Source: an uncultured Sphingobacteriales bacterium
GTDB lineage: Bacteria > Bacteroidota > Bacteroidia > Chitinophagales > Chitinophagaceae
Assembly (NCBI GenBank): GCA_946887085.1
Contig: CAMPKG010000176.1
Span: forward strand, 1 to 7,294
DNA: 7,294 nucleotides
Direction of reading: 5' to 3'
Shown: positions 5,973 through 7,294 of the stretch, piece after piece
How the letters are laid out: every line of letters starts with the position of its first letter
Position numbering within the stretch: position 1 is the stretch's first letter
Notes under the pieces: generated by a model
Told to the model about the DNA's origin: nothing
Database searches by the model: none
What the model saw: the letters and a program-made list of their open reading frames with translations, nothing else
Translations under genes and position numbers: made by a program

Positions 5973-6644
5973 CTATGCAGTTGCTGCTTTCTTTTTGCCC
6001 ATCCGCGAAATAACCAGGAACAATATAATCTCTACAGCAAAAATAATCAGGTAATTGATCGCGTACGTATCAAACTCGCCCACCAGCCAGAAATACAATG
6101 AACCAAACGCAGCACATACAGCCGCCGTACATGCAATGGCCCATTTTGCCTGCACAACACGTACATAGGCTTTATGCATCAAGGGTGAAGACGGAACCGG
6201 ATGTTTCATTTTGTTGAGCAGGTAGATATTCTCTATCACATCAAACAGCCACGCTAGTACCTGCATCCAGGCCAGCACGTTAAAAACTATCTTGCCCCAG
6301 AGCGTCATTTCGTTGGCAGTATGTATGCATAAGAGAAATATCCCGATATAGGTTGCAGGCATGAAGACGAAATCCGTAAGAAGATTAGCGCGTAAAGCCT
6401 TGCGCACTTTAACACCCTCACCATTGGGAAGATTATTGATATCGCGCATAATGTGCGGCAGCGTTTTGGCATCTCCAGGAAATTCAAGGTCGAAAATACT
6501 GAACGGCATACGCGTAACGCCCTGCAAGTAAAAATGCCGGCTTTGCCTTCCCATAATATAAGTAGTAAACAGGAATGCTGCCATACATACAAGGAACCAT
6601 GGCCATACATTCATTGACTCTAAAGTACTGTTCAAAGTTTCCAT
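5973..6644 (-). CDS. Five-TM membrane protein of unknown function, downstream of the patatin gene
   Basis: A 223-residue protein with hydrophobic segments at about 13-31, 90-108, 116-140, 165-187 and 194-213 and a basic C-terminal tail (GKKKAATA). Between the first two segments is a soluble loop of about 55 residues with FSIFDLEFPGDAKTLPHIM, a motif-like block. The third segment ends in DVIENIYLL, an acidic DxxEN motif at a membrane edge that I associate with a set of small uncharacterised 4-5 TM proteins. No enzymatic function can be assigned. Its ATG lies 5 bp after the stop of the patatin-like gene on the same strand, so the two are probably one transcript. Its stop is 23 bp from the stop of the convergent cyclase gene, and no hairpin terminator is visible in that gap. 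Confidence 0.8.
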   Translation of the reverse strand: METLNSTLESMNVWPWFLVCMAAFLFTTYIMGRQSRHFYLQGVTRMPFSIFDLEFPGDAKTLPHIMRDINNLPNGEGVKVRKALRANLLTDFVFMPATYIGIFLLCIHTANEMTLWGKIVFNVLAWMQVLAWLFDVIENIYLLNKMKHPVPSSPLMHKAYVRVVQAKWAIACTAAVCAAFGSLYFWLVGEFDTYAINYLIIFAVEIILFLVISRMGKKKAATA

Positions 6645-6649
6645 AGTGT

Positions 6650-7294
6650 TTATTGATTGGGTGATTGTTTGTTTTCTTCTTTCTCTACATCAGGTATTTT
6701 CACATCCGCGAGCTTAGCTTCGTCAACTTTTTGTTTCAACGAATCAGGCACCGGCGGCTGGTGCTCACGTCCGCTATCCCTGTTCAGCACTTGTTGCATA
6801 GCTATGCGGTCTTCCTGGTATTGCGGCCAATTGAAGCCGAGAAGAAATTCCGTCGCCGACTCAGCGCCCCGAATGAACATCTTTATTTTGTCTTCGTCGG
6901 TCAGGAAAAAGTTGAGCCAGTTGAACTCGGACAGCTTTATTACACCGATACCTTTTTTGAATACGCTGTTCTTAATGAGAAAATCTTTATCGTAATAATA
7001 GCGGATGGTGTTGAACATACGGCCCATGTAGCCCCCTAACGTCCACGTATAAACATTATCGTCATTGTCTGCTTCCGGGTTCGTATCATCGAGGTCAACC
7101 CCGAATGTCGGGATGCGTGGCTCAAGAACCTTGGGATTATAAAATATATTGACCGGGAAATTCGAGAGCATTCCTCCATCAACAAAACGCGCTGTATCAG
7201 GTATATTATCGTCCGAACCAAAATGCAGCTTCCATGCGTCTTTTACCTTATCCTGTGGAATGTCATTAATACTATGTGAGTCAAAAAAAACCGG
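6650..7294 (-). CDS. Patatin-like phospholipase, C-terminal 214 residues (5' end outside the window)
   Basis: The frame stays open to the window edge, giving 214 residues of the C-terminal part. The fragment includes DTARFVDGGMLSNFPVNIF, the patatin DGG motif; its Asp (codon 7178-7180) is the second residue of the Ser-Asp catalytic dyad. The GxSxG nucleophile and the oxyanion-hole glycines lie upstream, outside the window. After the DGG motif come PTFGVDL, MFNTIRYYYDKDF, FNWLNFFLTDEDK and FLLGFNWPQYQEDR, the extension typical of long bacterial patatin-family acyl hydrolases. The last 35 residues or so are charged and Pro-rich, probably disordered. It should hydrolyse acyl esters of phospholipids or other lipids. 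A start at the internal ATG (7169-7171) would drop the catalytic Asp and is wrong. It is followed 5 bp later by a 5-TM protein gene. Confidence 0.9.
   Translation of the reverse strand, partial: PVFFDSHSINDIPQDKVKDAWKLHFGSDDNIPDTARFVDGGMLSNFPVNIFYNPKVLEPRIPTFGVDLDDTNPEADNDDNVYTWTLGGYMGRMFNTIRYYYDKDFLIKNSVFKKGIGVIKLSEFNWLNFFLTDEDKIKMFIRGAESATEFLLGFNWPQYQEDRIAMQQVLNRDSGREHQPPVPDSLKQKVDEAKLADVKIPDVEKEENKQSPNQ

Noticed and set aside
6665..7039. Plus-strand open frame opposite the patatin gene
   Set aside because: It is antisense to a frame with clear patatin motifs and shows no domain of its own.

Overview
The window looks like chromosomal DNA of a Bacteroidota bacterium, probably Chitinophagales/Chitinophagaceae-like. 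This is an inference. The supporting points are moderate GC in the genes with AT-rich spacers, start codons without a clear Shine-Dalgarno sequence, and the gene types present (a 7TMR-DISM sensor fused to a class III cyclase, and a patatin with the long C-terminal extension common in this phylum). No RNA gene, insertion sequence or CRISPR array is visible.

Layout. (1) Positions 1-785, plus strand: the C-terminal part of an ANL-superfamily (AMP-forming) acyl-CoA/OleC-like ligase, cut in two by a single in-frame TAA at 231-233. (2) Positions 788-1360, minus strand: a membrane-anchored SRPBCC-fold protein whose stop lies 2 bp from the ligase stop. (3) Positions 1361-1740: a divergent intergenic region. 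It holds a degenerate tandem repeat with 43-bp periodicity, a perfect 7-bp inverted repeat overlapping the -35 box of a sigma70-like promoter, and a GC-rich leader hairpin. (4) Positions 1741-5949, plus strand: three overlapping genes. They encode a 358-residue soluble protein of unknown family, a polytopic membrane protein of about 10 segments with an internal duplication, and a 633-residue 7TMR-DISM adenylate cyclase. (5) Positions 5973-7294, minus strand: a partial patatin-like phospholipase followed 5 bp later by a 5-TM protein of unknown function, convergent with the cyclase operon.

How the genes may work together. The three plus-strand genes overlap by 4 and 23 bp, so they are very likely one translationally coupled unit. 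Its terminal product is a cell-surface sensor that should make cAMP: the metal-binding, adenine-selecting and transition-state residues are all present. The two preceding unknown proteins are the natural candidates for a partner, target or signal source. The palindrome on the promoter suggests control by a dimeric regulator. This operon, with its unusual upstream region, is the part most likely to be an undescribed system. The flanking genes look like ordinary lipid or membrane functions.
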